From: CAIUGU01 sp963819685
GTDB taxonomy: Bacteria; Pseudomonadota; Gammaproteobacteria; Steroidobacterales; Steroidobacteraceae
Length of the DNA: 64,000 bases
Assembly: GCA_963819685.1 (NCBI GenBank)
Contig: CAWFXI010000003.1
Span: 434,001-498,000, forward strand
Reading direction: 5' to 3'
Positions 8,889 through 17,582 of this stretch are shown one piece after another. The notes under the pieces were generated by a model, which was given only the letters and a program-made list of their open reading frames with translations, was not told where the DNA came from and ran no database searches. Made by a program: the position numbers and the translations under genes. Each line of letters begins with the position of its first letter. The first letter of the stretch is position 1.

Positions 8889-10391
8889 CTACTCCACGAA
8901 GACGGTTTCACGGCGCTTGCGGAACAGCGGCAACAGCGCCAGCACGAGCAGCACGGCTGCGACACCAAGCAGGACCGCGGAAATGGGGCGTGTGACGAAC
9001 ACGGACGGATCACCCCGCGTGATCAGCAACGCGCGCCGGACATTTTCCTCAAGCAGCGGACCCAGGACGAAACTCAGCACGAAAGGCGCGGCTTCGAAAT
9101 CGTGCTTGATCAGCCAGTAGCCGACGAGCGCGAACGCCGCAGCCACGAACAGATCGAAGGGTGAATTGCGGATGGAATAGATGCCGATGCAGCAGAACAC
9201 CAGGATGGACGGAAACAGCAGGCGATAGGGCACCCGCAGCAGCCGGATCCAGATACCGACGAGCGGCAGATTGATGACCAGCAGAATCAGGTTCCCGAGC
9301 CACATCGACGCAATGAGACCCCAGAACAGGTCCGGCTGGTTACGCAGGACATCCGGCCCCGGCACGATGCCGTGAATGATCATGGCGCCGACCATCAATG
9401 CCATGACCGGGTTGGGAGGAATGCCCAGCGTCAGCAATGGAATGAACGAAGTCTGGGCCGCAGCGTTGTTGGCGCTTTCCGGTGCTGCGACCCCTTCAAT
9501 GACGCCGGTGCCGAAGCGTTCTGGATGTCGCGAGGCCTTCTTTTCCAGGGAGTAGGCGGCGAACGACGCCATCACGGCACCACCGCCCGGCAGGATTCCC
9601 AGCAGAGTGCCGATGAACGTGCCGCGCAGCACAGCGGGCGCCGCTGCCTTGAGATCGGCGCGCGTCAGCATCATGCTCTTGACGGTCGTCGCCACCACGT
9701 GCCGTTCCTGCACCACCTCAAGGTTGTGCATGATGGCCGCGAATCCGAACACGCCCATCGCGACGTTCACGAAGCTGATGCCATCGAAGAGCTCATAGAG
9801 CCCGAAGGTCATCCGGCCGACGCCCGTCTCCGGATCCGATCCCACCGTGGACAGCAACAGGCCTGCAATGATCATCGTGATGGCCTTGAGCACCGAACCG
9901 CGCGCCAGCACGATCGTCAGCACGAGGCCGAGCGCAATCAGCGAAAAATAATCTGCCGGACCGAACAGCAGCGCCATGCTGGTCAGCGGCTGCCCCAGCG
10001 CGGCAACCAGTACGGTTGCCACACATCCGGCGAAAAACGAGCCCAATGCGGCGATCGCGAGTGCCTGGCCGCCGCGGCCGTTCTTTGCCATCTGGTGGCC
10101 ATCCAGCGTTGTGATCACCGAAGTGGCTTCACCGGGCATGTTCAGCAGGATGGATGCAGTCGACCCGCCATACTGGGCTCCGTAGTAGATGCCGGCGAGC
10201 ATGATCAGTGCACCGGTCGGAGGGAGCCCGAATGTAAGCGGTAACAGCATGGCGATGGTTGCCAGAGAACCCACCCCCGGCAGTACGCCCACCAGTGTTC
10301 CGACGAGCACGCCGATCGTGCAGAACATCAGATTCGCGGGTGTCGCGGCCACCGAGAACCCAAGCACCAGATTCGCAATGAGATCGGTCAC
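8889..10391 (-). CDS. tctA: tripartite tricarboxylate transporter large membrane subunit
   Basis: 500-residue polytopic inner-membrane subunit of a TTT transporter, which takes up di- and tricarboxylates or aromatic acids with a periplasmic binding protein. Family blocks include LVGVLPGVGSLATIAMLLPLTFGL, IYYGAQYGGSTASILLNMPGE and GILPGGGAVMASF, with about ten hydrophobic segments. The GTG start at 10391 overlaps the TGA of tctB (GTGA), a typical translational coupling. Located between tctB and the SDR gene. The substrate cannot be read from the sequence; the neighbouring ring-cleavage enzyme makes an aromatic acid plausible. Confidence 0.93.
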   Translation of the reverse strand: MTDLIANLVLGFSVAATPANLMFCTIGVLVGTLVGVLPGVGSLATIAMLLPLTFGLPPTGALIMLAGIYYGAQYGGSTASILLNMPGEATSVITTLDGHQMAKNGRGGQALAIAALGSFFAGCVATVLVAALGQPLTSMALLFGPADYFSLIALGLVLTIVLARGSVLKAITMIIAGLLLSTVGSDPETGVGRMTFGLYELFDGISFVNVAMGVFGFAAIMHNLEVVQERHVVATTVKSMMLTRADLKAAAPAVLRGTFIGTLLGILPGGGAVMASFAAYSLEKKASRHPERFGTGVIEGVAAPESANNAAAQTSFIPLLTLGIPPNPVMALMVGAMIIHGIVPGPDVLRNQPDLFWGLIASMWLGNLILLVINLPLVGIWIRLLRVPYRLLFPSILVFCCIGIYSIRNSPFDLFVAAAFALVGYWLIKHDFEAAPFVLSFVLGPLLEENVRRALLITRGDPSVFVTRPISAVLLGVAAVLLVLALLPLFRKRRETVFVE

Positions 10392-10867
10392 GGGAATATC
10401 TGCATGGGGAGTCCCAGCAGGTACGCGAACAGCAGGCAGCAGAACGCCGTCAGCACGACGGCTGCGATGATGGCTTCACGCCAGCGTGTTTCGCTCGACG
10501 CGAGCGCCCCGACGATGAAGGTGAAGAAGCTCGCCAGCGCGAGTCCAAGCGGCTGTACCAGCAATGCAAAGCCCACGATGGAGACGACAATCAGTACCGG
10601 CCCCCGGACGGCATAGCGGCCGATATCCGGTGTCCGGAAGACAAGGCCTGCCACGGCGACTGCCGCACTGAGCGCGAGCAGCAGTCCGGCATACGCGCGA
10701 GGAAATGACCCTGGCCCGATGCCTTCCTGCATGGGCAGGTCGCTGGAGGCCCAGAACGCAAACAACGCGAGCCCCATCAACGCGAGCCCGCCGTAGAACT
10801 CCCGCGGACCGCGAATTCGGATACTTCTGCGCGTAGTGCCGCTGGCTGACTCGTTTTCCCGGGACAT
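10388..10867 (-). CDS. tctB: tripartite tricarboxylate transporter small membrane subunit
   Basis: 159-residue TctB-type protein with four hydrophobic helices (FYGGLALMGLALFAFWASS, AYAGLLLALSAAVAVAGLVF, GPVLIVVSIVGFALLVQPLG, AIIAAVVLTAFCCLLFAYLL) and the typical PxxxGxGPGxFPR motif (MQEGIGPGSFPRA). ATG at 10867 is preceded by a strong GGAGGGGGG. It overlaps tctA by four bases. The binding-protein gene is divergent at 11032 rather than in the same operon, so 10868-11031 must hold promoters in both directions. Confidence 0.9.
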   Translation of the reverse strand: MSRENESASGTTRRSIRIRGPREFYGGLALMGLALFAFWASSDLPMQEGIGPGSFPRAYAGLLLALSAAVAVAGLVFRTPDIGRYAVRGPVLIVVSIVGFALLVQPLGLALASFFTFIVGALASSETRWREAIIAAVVLTAFCCLLFAYLLGLPMQIFP

Positions 10868-11031
10868 TCCCCCCTCCGAGCGTCTTCAATCTTGCGCGGA
10901 CCGTAGTCGACGCGTTTGTTCTTGCGCCATTGTATACAGCAATGCGGGACGATTCTGCCGTTCCCCGGGAGCGTTATCTTGACGCTCTTGAAACGCGAGG
11001 TGTAGTTTGCGGGACGCTTCGGGGGAAATGG

Positions 11032-12021
11032 ATGCTTCAACTCATGAGTCGCAGTGCGTTCGTGCTGCTGGCGCTGGCCAGTCTCCAGACTGCCTGGTCT
11101 GCCGACGCAAAGGCCTGGCCGGCCAAAACCGTCACCATCATCGTGCCTCTGGCGGCCGGATCCGGGCCGGATGTGGTCGCGCGCTTGTATGCCGAGAAAC
11201 TTACGCAGCGACTCGGTCGCCCGTTCATCGTCGAGAACAGGCCCGGAAGTGCGCAGATGGCCGGCGCTATCGCAGTGCAAAAAGCGCCACCGGACGGCTA
11301 CACGCTGGGCGCGTCGACGAGCAGCACGTTTGCCATCCGGCCGATCCTGTACAAGAAACCGCCCTACGATCCGGAAAAGGACTTCATGCCGATTGCGCAG
11401 TATCTGAAATCGCCTTTCGTCCTGGTCGTCAATCCGAAGCTGCCCGTGAAAACGGTGCGTGAGCTGATCGCGTACATCAGGGCGAATCCCGGCAAGATCA
11501 CGTTTGCGTCTTCGTCCACGGGTGGGCCCCCGCACCTGGCGGGCGAATTCATGAAGAAGTATTTCAAGCTCGACATGCAACATGTGCCGTACACGAACAG
11601 TCCGCAGGCTTTCCTCGACATCGCTGCGGGCCACGTGCCCATGGCATTTGCAGATCTGGGCACCGTGTTGCCGCTGATCAAGGAGGGCAGGGTGCGTGCG
11701 CTGGCGGTGAGTTCGAAGACTCCGCTCGACTCCCTGCCAAATGTACCCACGTTTGCCGAGGCTTCAGGCGAAGCGGATTTCGAAGTGATCTCCTGGCATG
11801 TGCTGTTTGCCCGCGTCGATGTCCCCAGGCCCATCATCGACAAACTCCACAGCGAGATGCAGGCCATCATGGAGGATCCGGAAATGATGAAGCGCTTGTC
11901 TGCCCTCGGCCTCATTCCGATGAAGATTCCGCCGATCGCGGAGACGCAGGCGTATATCAATGCCGAGATCAAGAGGTGGGGCGCGCTGGTGACCGAGGTT
12001 GGCCTGGCGCACACGCTCTAG
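11032..12021 (+). CDS. tctC: Bug-family periplasmic solute-binding protein (TctC)
   Basis: About 330-residue tripartite tricarboxylate transporter receptor. It has a signal peptide (SAFVLLALASLQTAWSADA) and the Bug hallmarks WPAKTVTIIVPLAAGSGPD, IVENRPGSAQMAGAI, APPDGYTLG and VPTFAEASG. ATG 11032 is placed behind GGGGGAAATGG; ATG 11044 is an alternative, and the frame is open further upstream without signal character. It delivers ligand to the TctAB membrane pair encoded divergently. Bug proteins bind a wide range of carboxylates and similar small molecules, so the ligand is not assigned. Confidence 0.9.
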   Translation: MLQLMSRSAFVLLALASLQTAWSADAKAWPAKTVTIIVPLAAGSGPDVVARLYAEKLTQRLGRPFIVENRPGSAQMAGAIAVQKAPPDGYTLGASTSSTFAIRPILYKKPPYDPEKDFMPIAQYLKSPFVLVVNPKLPVKTVRELIAYIRANPGKITFASSSTGGPPHLAGEFMKKYFKLDMQHVPYTNSPQAFLDIAAGHVPMAFADLGTVLPLIKEGRVRALAVSSKTPLDSLPNVPTFAEASGEADFEVISWHVLFARVDVPRPIIDKLHSEMQAIMEDPEMMKRLSALGLIPMKIPPIAETQAYINAEIKRWGALVTEVGLAHTL

Positions 12022-12106
12022 TTGCAACGAAATTTCAGCTTACGCCCGGGTCGCGCATTACAATGCGCTTTGCATAGTGGGCCGGTGCGGCATGGGGAAA
12101 GAACCG

Positions 12107-13504
12107 ATGCGAATTCTCATCAGAAATACCTTGCTTGCGTTCATCGTTCCACCGCTGATGGCTGGCGGAGCGTTACGGGTGTACGCGCAGCCGGGCGGCA
12201 AGGCTCCTGCAAACAGCGCGCCTGCAAGTGCGAATGCACCTCCTGCGACTGCTGCCAGCACGACCGCAACCGCGACCGCGCCGCCAACGGCAGCCAGTGC
12301 ACCGGCACCAGCCAGTGCGAATGCGCCGACCGCCGCCGCAGGCGACTTCGACAAGGCCAGGCTCGAACAGATTGTAGCCCCCATCGCGCTGTACCCGGAT
12401 TCCCTGCTGATGCAGGTGCTGATGGCCTCGACTTACCCTCTCGAGGTTGTGGAAGCGGATCGTTGGCTCGCCAAGAACTCCGGATTGAAGGGTGACGCAC
12501 TGGACGCCGCGCTGAAGGAACAGGACTGGGATCCCAGTATCAAGTCCCTGTGCCTGTTTCCGGATGTCGTCAAGCGCATGAGCGAGAACATCAGCTGGAC
12601 GAAGGATCTCGGCGACGCCTTTCTCGCGCAGCAGACGGAGCTGCTCGACACTGTGCAACGCATGCGCGGCAAGGCCTTCGAGGCGGGCAATCTGAAGACT
12701 ACCGAGCAGCAGGTGGTCACGCAGAAGCAGGACAAGATCATCGTCATCGAGTCGGCGTCACCGGAGGTCATCTATGTGCCGACCTATTCGCCGACTGTGG
12801 TCTATGGCCCGTCATGGTACTACCCGACCTGGTACTACCCGCCGATGTACTATCCACCGCCTCCCGGCGCTGCTTTTTTCACGTTCAGCGTGGGAGTGGC
12901 GTTCGGCGCTGCGATGTGGGGTGGCGCCAACTGGGGTTGGGGCGGCAGCAACGTCTACATCAATCACAACACCTATAACAATTTCAATCGCAATACCGAC
13001 ATCAATGGCGGTGACCGCATCAACGGTGGTGGTCGCAATGACGGCATCGATGGGGGTGGCCGCAATCAGGCAACGCCCAGGGATGGCGGTCAAAGCAACT
13101 GGAACCACGATCCTTCGCATCGCGAGGGTGTGAATTACCGCGACTCGAAGACAGCACAGCAATACGGTGGGCGCGGTGATTCGGGCGCAGTATCGCGCGA
13201 CCAGGCTCGCGGCTACTCGTCGCCCTCCGCCGGAACTCGCGACCTGTCCGGAGGTGGCGCAGGTGCTGGAACCCGCGACCTGTCCGGAGGCGGTGCGGGT
13301 GCCGGTACTCGGGACCTGTCCGGCGGTGACGCAGGCGCTGGAACCCGTGACATGTCTGGCTCGCGAGACTCGTCAGCGGCGCGTAGCTCATCCATGGATC
13401 GTTCCGCCAGTTCCCGCGGATCCTCGAGTCGCGGGACTCCCTCTTACGGCGGAAGCCGCGGCGGGGGCGGGGGGAGATCCGGTGGTGGTGGCCGTCGTCG
13501 CTGA
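12107..13504 (+). CDS. DUF3300 exported protein with Gly/Asn-rich repetitive tail
   Basis: About 465 residues. ATG 12107 follows GGGGAAAG and opens a signal peptide ending VYAQ. An Ala/Pro/Ser-rich linker comes next, then the DUF3300 domain: LEQIVAPIALYPDSLLMQVLMAST, EVVEADRWL, LKEQDWDPS, SPEVIYVPTYSPTVVYGP. A Trp/Tyr/Pro-rich segment and a low-complexity tail follow. At 13230-13360 the tail carries three to four tandem units of TRDLSGG with AGAG linkers. The C-terminus is Ser/Gly/Arg-rich. DUF3300 proteins are envelope proteins of unknown function, commonly paired with DUF2950 as here (12-bp gap to the next start). Confidence 0.85.
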   Translation: MRILIRNTLLAFIVPPLMAGGALRVYAQPGGKAPANSAPASANAPPATAASTTATATAPPTAASAPAPASANAPTAAAGDFDKARLEQIVAPIALYPDSLLMQVLMASTYPLEVVEADRWLAKNSGLKGDALDAALKEQDWDPSIKSLCLFPDVVKRMSENISWTKDLGDAFLAQQTELLDTVQRMRGKAFEAGNLKTTEQQVVTQKQDKIIVIESASPEVIYVPTYSPTVVYGPSWYYPTWYYPPMYYPPPPGAAFFTFSVGVAFGAAMWGGANWGWGGSNVYINHNTYNNFNRNTDINGGDRINGGGRNDGIDGGGRNQATPRDGGQSNWNHDPSHREGVNYRDSKTAQQYGGRGDSGAVSRDQARGYSSPSAGTRDLSGGGAGAGTRDLSGGGAGAGTRDLSGGDAGAGTRDMSGSRDSSAARSSSMDRSASSRGSSSRGTPSYGGSRGGGGGRSGGGGRRR

Positions 13505-13516
13505 ATGGAGACCAGA

Positions 13517-14467
13517 ATGAGTACGCGCTTTGCACGAACGCTGCTTGCCATTTTCGCCGGCAGCATGTGGTTGCTCGCCGCGGGATGCAGTTCACCGCCG
13601 CCCGGCACCTACAAGACGCCGGAAGAGGCGATCCAGGCACTCGCTGCGTTGATCCCGGCGCGGGGCGACAATGCCCGCATCGAAGAGATGTTCGGTCCTG
13701 GCAGCGTGGACCTGTTCGCCTCGGGCGATGCGGACGTCGATCGCGAGGATTTCGAGCGAGTCGGGGAACGGATCCGCGCGAAAGTCGAGTTCGAAGACTT
13801 CGATGCGACCACGAAGATTGCAATGCTTGGCGAGGATGGCTGGCCGTGGCCGATTCCCCTGGTGCAGACGGACGGGCGTTGGCATTTCGATACCGCGGCG
13901 GGCCGCGAGGAGTTGCTCAATCGGCGCATTGGCCGCAACGAACTTTGGACGCTGACTTCCCTGCACGCGGGTGTGGACGCGCAGAAAGAGTATGCCTCCG
14001 AGTCGCGCGACGGCAATGCGAAGGCCTTCGCGCAGCGTTTTCGCAGCACCGAAGGCCGCCACGACGGTCTGTACTGGCCTGTAAGCCAGGGCGAAGCACC
14101 GAGTCCGCTCGGAGACCTGCTGGCCGAGTCCGAGTTCCGGTCCAGAAGCAGCGATGCGGGACCCCAACCGTATTACGGCTACTTCTATCGAATCGTCACC
14201 GCGCAGGGAAAAAGCGCGCCGGGAGGCGCCCGGAGCTATCTCGACAAGAAGGGCCTGCTGTCCGACGGCTTCGCGATCATCGCGTGGCCGGACAAGTACG
14301 GCAACTCCGGTGTCATGACCTTCATGATCAGCCACGATGGCATCGCGTACCAGAAGGATCTGGGGGCCGATACGGCAGCATTAGCCAGCGCGATGGACGC
14401 ATTCGATCCTGATGTGTCCTGGACGCCGACCAGGGACTCTGTCGAAGCCACTGTGGGCGACGAATAG
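13517..14467 (+). CDS. DUF2950 lipoprotein
   Basis: 316-residue exported protein with a signal peptide and lipobox LLAAGC, so likely a lipoprotein. The DUF2950 body includes YKTPEEAIQALAALI near the N-terminus, WHFDTAAGREELLNRRIGRNE in the middle, and PYYGYFYRIVTAQG and GYFDKKGL-like SYLDKKGLLSDGFAIIAWPDKYGNSGVMTF in the C-terminal half. The ATG at 13517 has GGAG six bases upstream; ATG 13505, one base after the DUF3300 stop, is possible. It forms a conserved pair with DUF3300; joint role unknown. A strong terminator follows at 14489. Confidence 0.85.
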   Translation: MSTRFARTLLAIFAGSMWLLAAGCSSPPPGTYKTPEEAIQALAALIPARGDNARIEEMFGPGSVDLFASGDADVDREDFERVGERIRAKVEFEDFDATTKIAMLGEDGWPWPIPLVQTDGRWHFDTAAGREELLNRRIGRNELWTLTSLHAGVDAQKEYASESRDGNAKAFAQRFRSTEGRHDGLYWPVSQGEAPSPLGDLLAESEFRSRSSDAGPQPYYGYFYRIVTAQGKSAPGGARSYLDKKGLLSDGFAIIAWPDKYGNSGVMTFMISHDGIAYQKDLGADTAALASAMDAFDPDVSWTPTRDSVEATVGDE

Positions 14468-14488
14468 GCGCGTCCTGTCTGCGCAGAA

Positions 14489-14519
14489 AAAAGCCCCACG
14501 TCGGGTGGGGCTTTTCGTT
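14489..14519 (+). terminator. rho-independent terminator after DUF3300-DUF2950
   Basis: A perfect 11-bp inverted repeat (14489-14499 with 14505-14515), five-base loop, GC-rich core and a T-rich 3' side (TTTTCGTTT). It also has an A-run on the left, so it may act on both strands between the convergent DUF2950 and methyltransferase genes. Confidence 0.85.
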
Positions 14520-14570
14520 TGTTGAGTTGCGCCTGGCCAGAGTTTGTCAGGACGCGGTACCCTCAAGTCG

Positions 14571-15293
14571 TTACTTCTTCGCCGGCTTCCGCGCGATGAA
14601 CAGGAACTGATCCGTGCTCCTGGCAAGCCGGGGATCGTCTATAGCCAATGTATGGTCATCCGCATTCTGCCGCAGGATGTTCGACTCCTTGACGATTTCG
14701 AACCCGGCGTCCTGCAGCCACTTCTTCGCATCCGTATCCATCATGCGATGCATCTTTGCGTTGTCGGCGCCGGCCTTGCCCTGATGATCGATGATCGCAG
14801 CCGTGCCGCCCGGCTTCAGCACATTGAGGATTTCCTTCAGGTAGGGAACGTTCCGTTCCGCATTGCCGTGATGCATGTTGAGCGCAGTCACCGCGACATC
14901 GACCGAGTTGGCAGGCAGGTCGGCCACGTTGCCGAAATACGCTTCGGTGTTGCCGAGTGAGGCCGCGATGTCCTTCTGCGCCTGGCCGTTGTTGTTCTGT
15001 AGTGCGCGGGGCCCGAACTGCGAGATCACCTTGCCCTTTGGACCCACCGCTGCCGACAGCACGCGCGTGAACCAGCCGCCGCCCGCGCCGACATCAAGAG
15101 CGGTCATGCCTTCCTTGACGCCAAGTTCCTCCATGACCTGATAGGGACGGCGAGCGCCATCCCGCATGCGGTCTTCCATCGGCCGCGATTCGGCGCCCAT
15201 CTTCTGCATGAAATCAGGTGGCAGTGCGAAAGCACTTGCAGCAATGCCAAGCAGACACACCGCTGCGCAGGTTCTCAGATAAGTTGAATTCAC
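14571..15293 (-). CDS. exported class I SAM-dependent methyltransferase
   Basis: About 240 residues. GTG at 15293 follows GAGGGG and starts a clear signal peptide (NSTYLRTCAAVCLLGIAASAFALP). The remainder is a Rossmann-type methyltransferase: motif I LDVGAGGGWFTRVLS, then VADLPANSVDVAVTALNMHH, and LKPGGTAAIIDHQGK before a DAGFEIVKESNIL segment. A signal peptide on a SAM enzyme is odd because SAM is cytosolic. Members of this group are seen with signal peptides in proteobacteria, and their substrate is unknown to me. The frame is open upstream to 15428 without family character. Region 15294-15553 holds no recognised gene. Confidence 0.8.
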   Translation of the reverse strand: MNSTYLRTCAAVCLLGIAASAFALPPDFMQKMGAESRPMEDRMRDGARRPYQVMEELGVKEGMTALDVGAGGGWFTRVLSAAVGPKGKVISQFGPRALQNNNGQAQKDIAASLGNTEAYFGNVADLPANSVDVAVTALNMHHGNAERNVPYLKEILNVLKPGGTAAIIDHQGKAGADNAKMHRMMDTDAKKWLQDAGFEIVKESNILRQNADDHTLAIDDPRLARSTDQFLFIARKPAKK

Positions 15294-15553
15294 GTTTTTC
15301 CCCTCGTTGTCTTGATTATGAACCGGCCATGAACGGCGTCGCACGTCGCTATCGCGTTCCGTTCTCCACCGGACAGCCTTGAGACCCAGGCGCATCGCGA
15401 AGGGTTCCCTGACCGTTGCAACCCGCAAGACTACCCGCCACCACCGCGCAAGCCAACGCGACTATCGCGTCAAACACCTGCAATCGGACGGTAACGAGTA
15501 CGACATGTTGACGGAGTCAGATGTGCCGATCCTACGCGACTCAAGGGGCTACC

Positions 15554-17516
15554 ATGATCGACACTGATGACATCGGCTCGAACGAATCGGGCAATCCCCA
15601 CATCCAGGACATGATTGAGGCGCGCATCAGCCGCCGCACGGTGCTGAGCGGTGGTGTGGCCCTGGCGGCTGCCGGATTCATGGGCGGTTCCCTGCTGAAA
15701 TCAGGCACTGCCGAGGCTCACGGCTACGGTGGCCACTACCCGACGCTGGGCTTTCACGGAAGTTCCGCCGAGCGACACGGACTCGATTGTCGTGCCAGAG
15801 GGGTATGCCTATCAGGTATTCGCACCCTGGGGTTCACCGCTGCTGGCCGGCGCACCGGCGTTTGCCGAGGACGCTTCCAACAGTGCTGCTGACCAGGCCA
15901 GACAGGTCGGGTTCAATCACGACGGCATGCACTACTTTCCGCTGCCTCTCTTCCCGAACCATCGCGGGCTGCTCTGCGTCAACCATGAGTACACGGACGC
16001 CAGCCAGATCTATTCCGCGATCCAGGGCTCGACAATCACCAATGACGCAGCGGGAAGCGAAAAAGTCGCCAAGGCGCTCGCCGGTCACGGCGTGAGCGTC
16101 ATGTCGATTGAGAAGAACCCGAAAACGGACAAATGGTCCATCGAAACCCGCGATCCGCGCAACCGCCGCATCACGGGCACAACGCCGATGGCTTTCTCGG
16201 GTCCGGTAAGCGCTGCCCACCCGATGTTGCAGTCGGCCATCACGCCGTCGCCAAAGGGCACCCTGAACAACTGCGCGCACGGCGTGACGCCGTGGGGTAC
16301 CTACCTCACCTGCGAGGAGAACTGGAACGGCTACTTCGGCACAGCAGACACGACCTGGGCGCGCAATGCCCTTGAAGCCCGCTACGGCGTATCCGCCGCG
16401 GGCTTTGGCTACAACTGGCATGTCGCCGAGCCGCGTTTTGACCTTGCGGCAAACCGAAACGAACTGAATCACTTCGGTTGGGTGGTCGAGATCAATCCGT
16501 GCGCTCCCGAACTCGAAGCCGGTCAAGCGCACGGCGCTCGGCCGCATCAAGCATGAGGGTGCAACCTGTACCGAAAGCAGACGGCCGCGTAGTCGTGTAT
16601 AGCGGCGACGACGAGAATGGTGATTACCTGTACAAGTTCGTCGGCAATGCACCCTGGCGCAAACTGCTGCTCAAGGGCAAGAGCCCGCTTGACCATGGCA
16701 CGCTGTATGTCGCGAAGTTCGGTGCCGATGGCACCGGCGAGTGGCTGCCGCTCGTCCACGGCGTTGGTCCGCTGACCGTCGCCAACGGCTGGGTCGACCA
16801 GGCCGACGTACTGATCCGCACCCGCATGGCGGGTGACGCCGTCGGTGCGACGCGCCTGCACCGCCCCGAGTGGGTGGCCGTGCATCCGGGCACGCTGGAA
16901 GTATTCGTCACATTGACCAATGGCAGCGGCAACAGCTCGAACTGTCAACGGCAACCGTGACCCGAATCCGTACGGCCATATCATCCGCTTCAATGAACAC
17001 GCCACCGACGACACGACTCTTCTATTGGGACGTGTTTCTGCTCGCGGGCGACAACACCTACCTCGGACCAAGCGCCAGCTTTCCCGATGGCGGCGTCACA
17101 CTGCCGGCCGACCAGCCGCTGTTCGGTTCACCCGATGGCCTCTGGGTTGATGACGGTGGCGTCCTGTGGATCCAGACGGATATCTCGAACTCGTCGCAGA
17201 ACCTCGCGAGTCGCGGCTACGACAACATCAAGAACAACGCAGATGCTGGCGGCTGTTCCCGACACAGGCCAGATCAAGCGGTTTCTCACGGGTCCGCGCG
17301 GCTGCGAGATTACGGGCGTCACGATGACGCCGGATCTGCGCACGATGTTCGTCAACGTGCAGCACCCCGGTGAGTCGACGACTTTCTGGAACAACCAGTT
17401 CGGTGCACCGACCACGGCGAATCCGTCGACCGTCAGCAGCTGGCCGTATCGGCGGCCGTCCCCGGCCGGCCACTGTGGTGATCCGCAAGCTTGATGGTGG
17501 CAGGATCGGTACATAG
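15554..17516 (+). pseudogene. phoX: PhoX-family alkaline phosphatase, broken by at least six frameshifts
   Basis: Starts at ATG 15554 (AAGGGG upstream) with a twin-arginine signal (ISRRTVLSGGVALAAAGF). The PhoX/DUF839 body then continues across changing frames: VPEGYAYQVFAPWGSPL, FNHDGMHYFPL, LLCVNHEYTD, GTYLTCEENWNGYFG, VVYSGDDENGDYLYKF, HRPEWVAVHPGT, YWDVFLLAGDN, GSPDGLWVDDGGVLWIQTDIS, CEITGVTMTPDLRTMFVNVQHPGE, ending near TAG 17514. Breaks are near 15755, 16510, 16555, 16940, 17020, 17240 and 17470. The first looks like one extra T in a TTT run. The protein sequence between breaks is well conserved, so either the gene decayed very recently or the assembly has indel errors. If intact it would be a Tat-exported, calcium/iron-dependent phosphatase for phosphate scavenging. 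Confidence 0.85.
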
Positions 17517-17551
17517 GAACCCACCGTCCGGATTTGCTGAAGGAAGCCGGA

Positions 17552-17582
17552 AGAGGCCCCGCACGTTGGGGCCTTTTCCTTT
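17552..17582 (+). terminator. rho-independent terminator after phoX
   Basis: Inverted repeat 17554-17560 with 17568-17574 (AGGCCCC / GGGGCCT), seven-base loop, followed by TTTCCTTT. It lies between the convergent phoX and di-haem oxidoreductase genes. Confidence 0.7.

Noticed and set aside
9372..10244. 290-residue plus-strand frame inside tctA
   Set aside because: Shadow of the tctA frame; no ribosome site or motif.
13225..13370. Tandem repeats as a CRISPR or minisatellite
   Set aside because: They are in-frame codon repeats of the DUF3300 protein tail, without spacers. I see no CRISPR array in the window.
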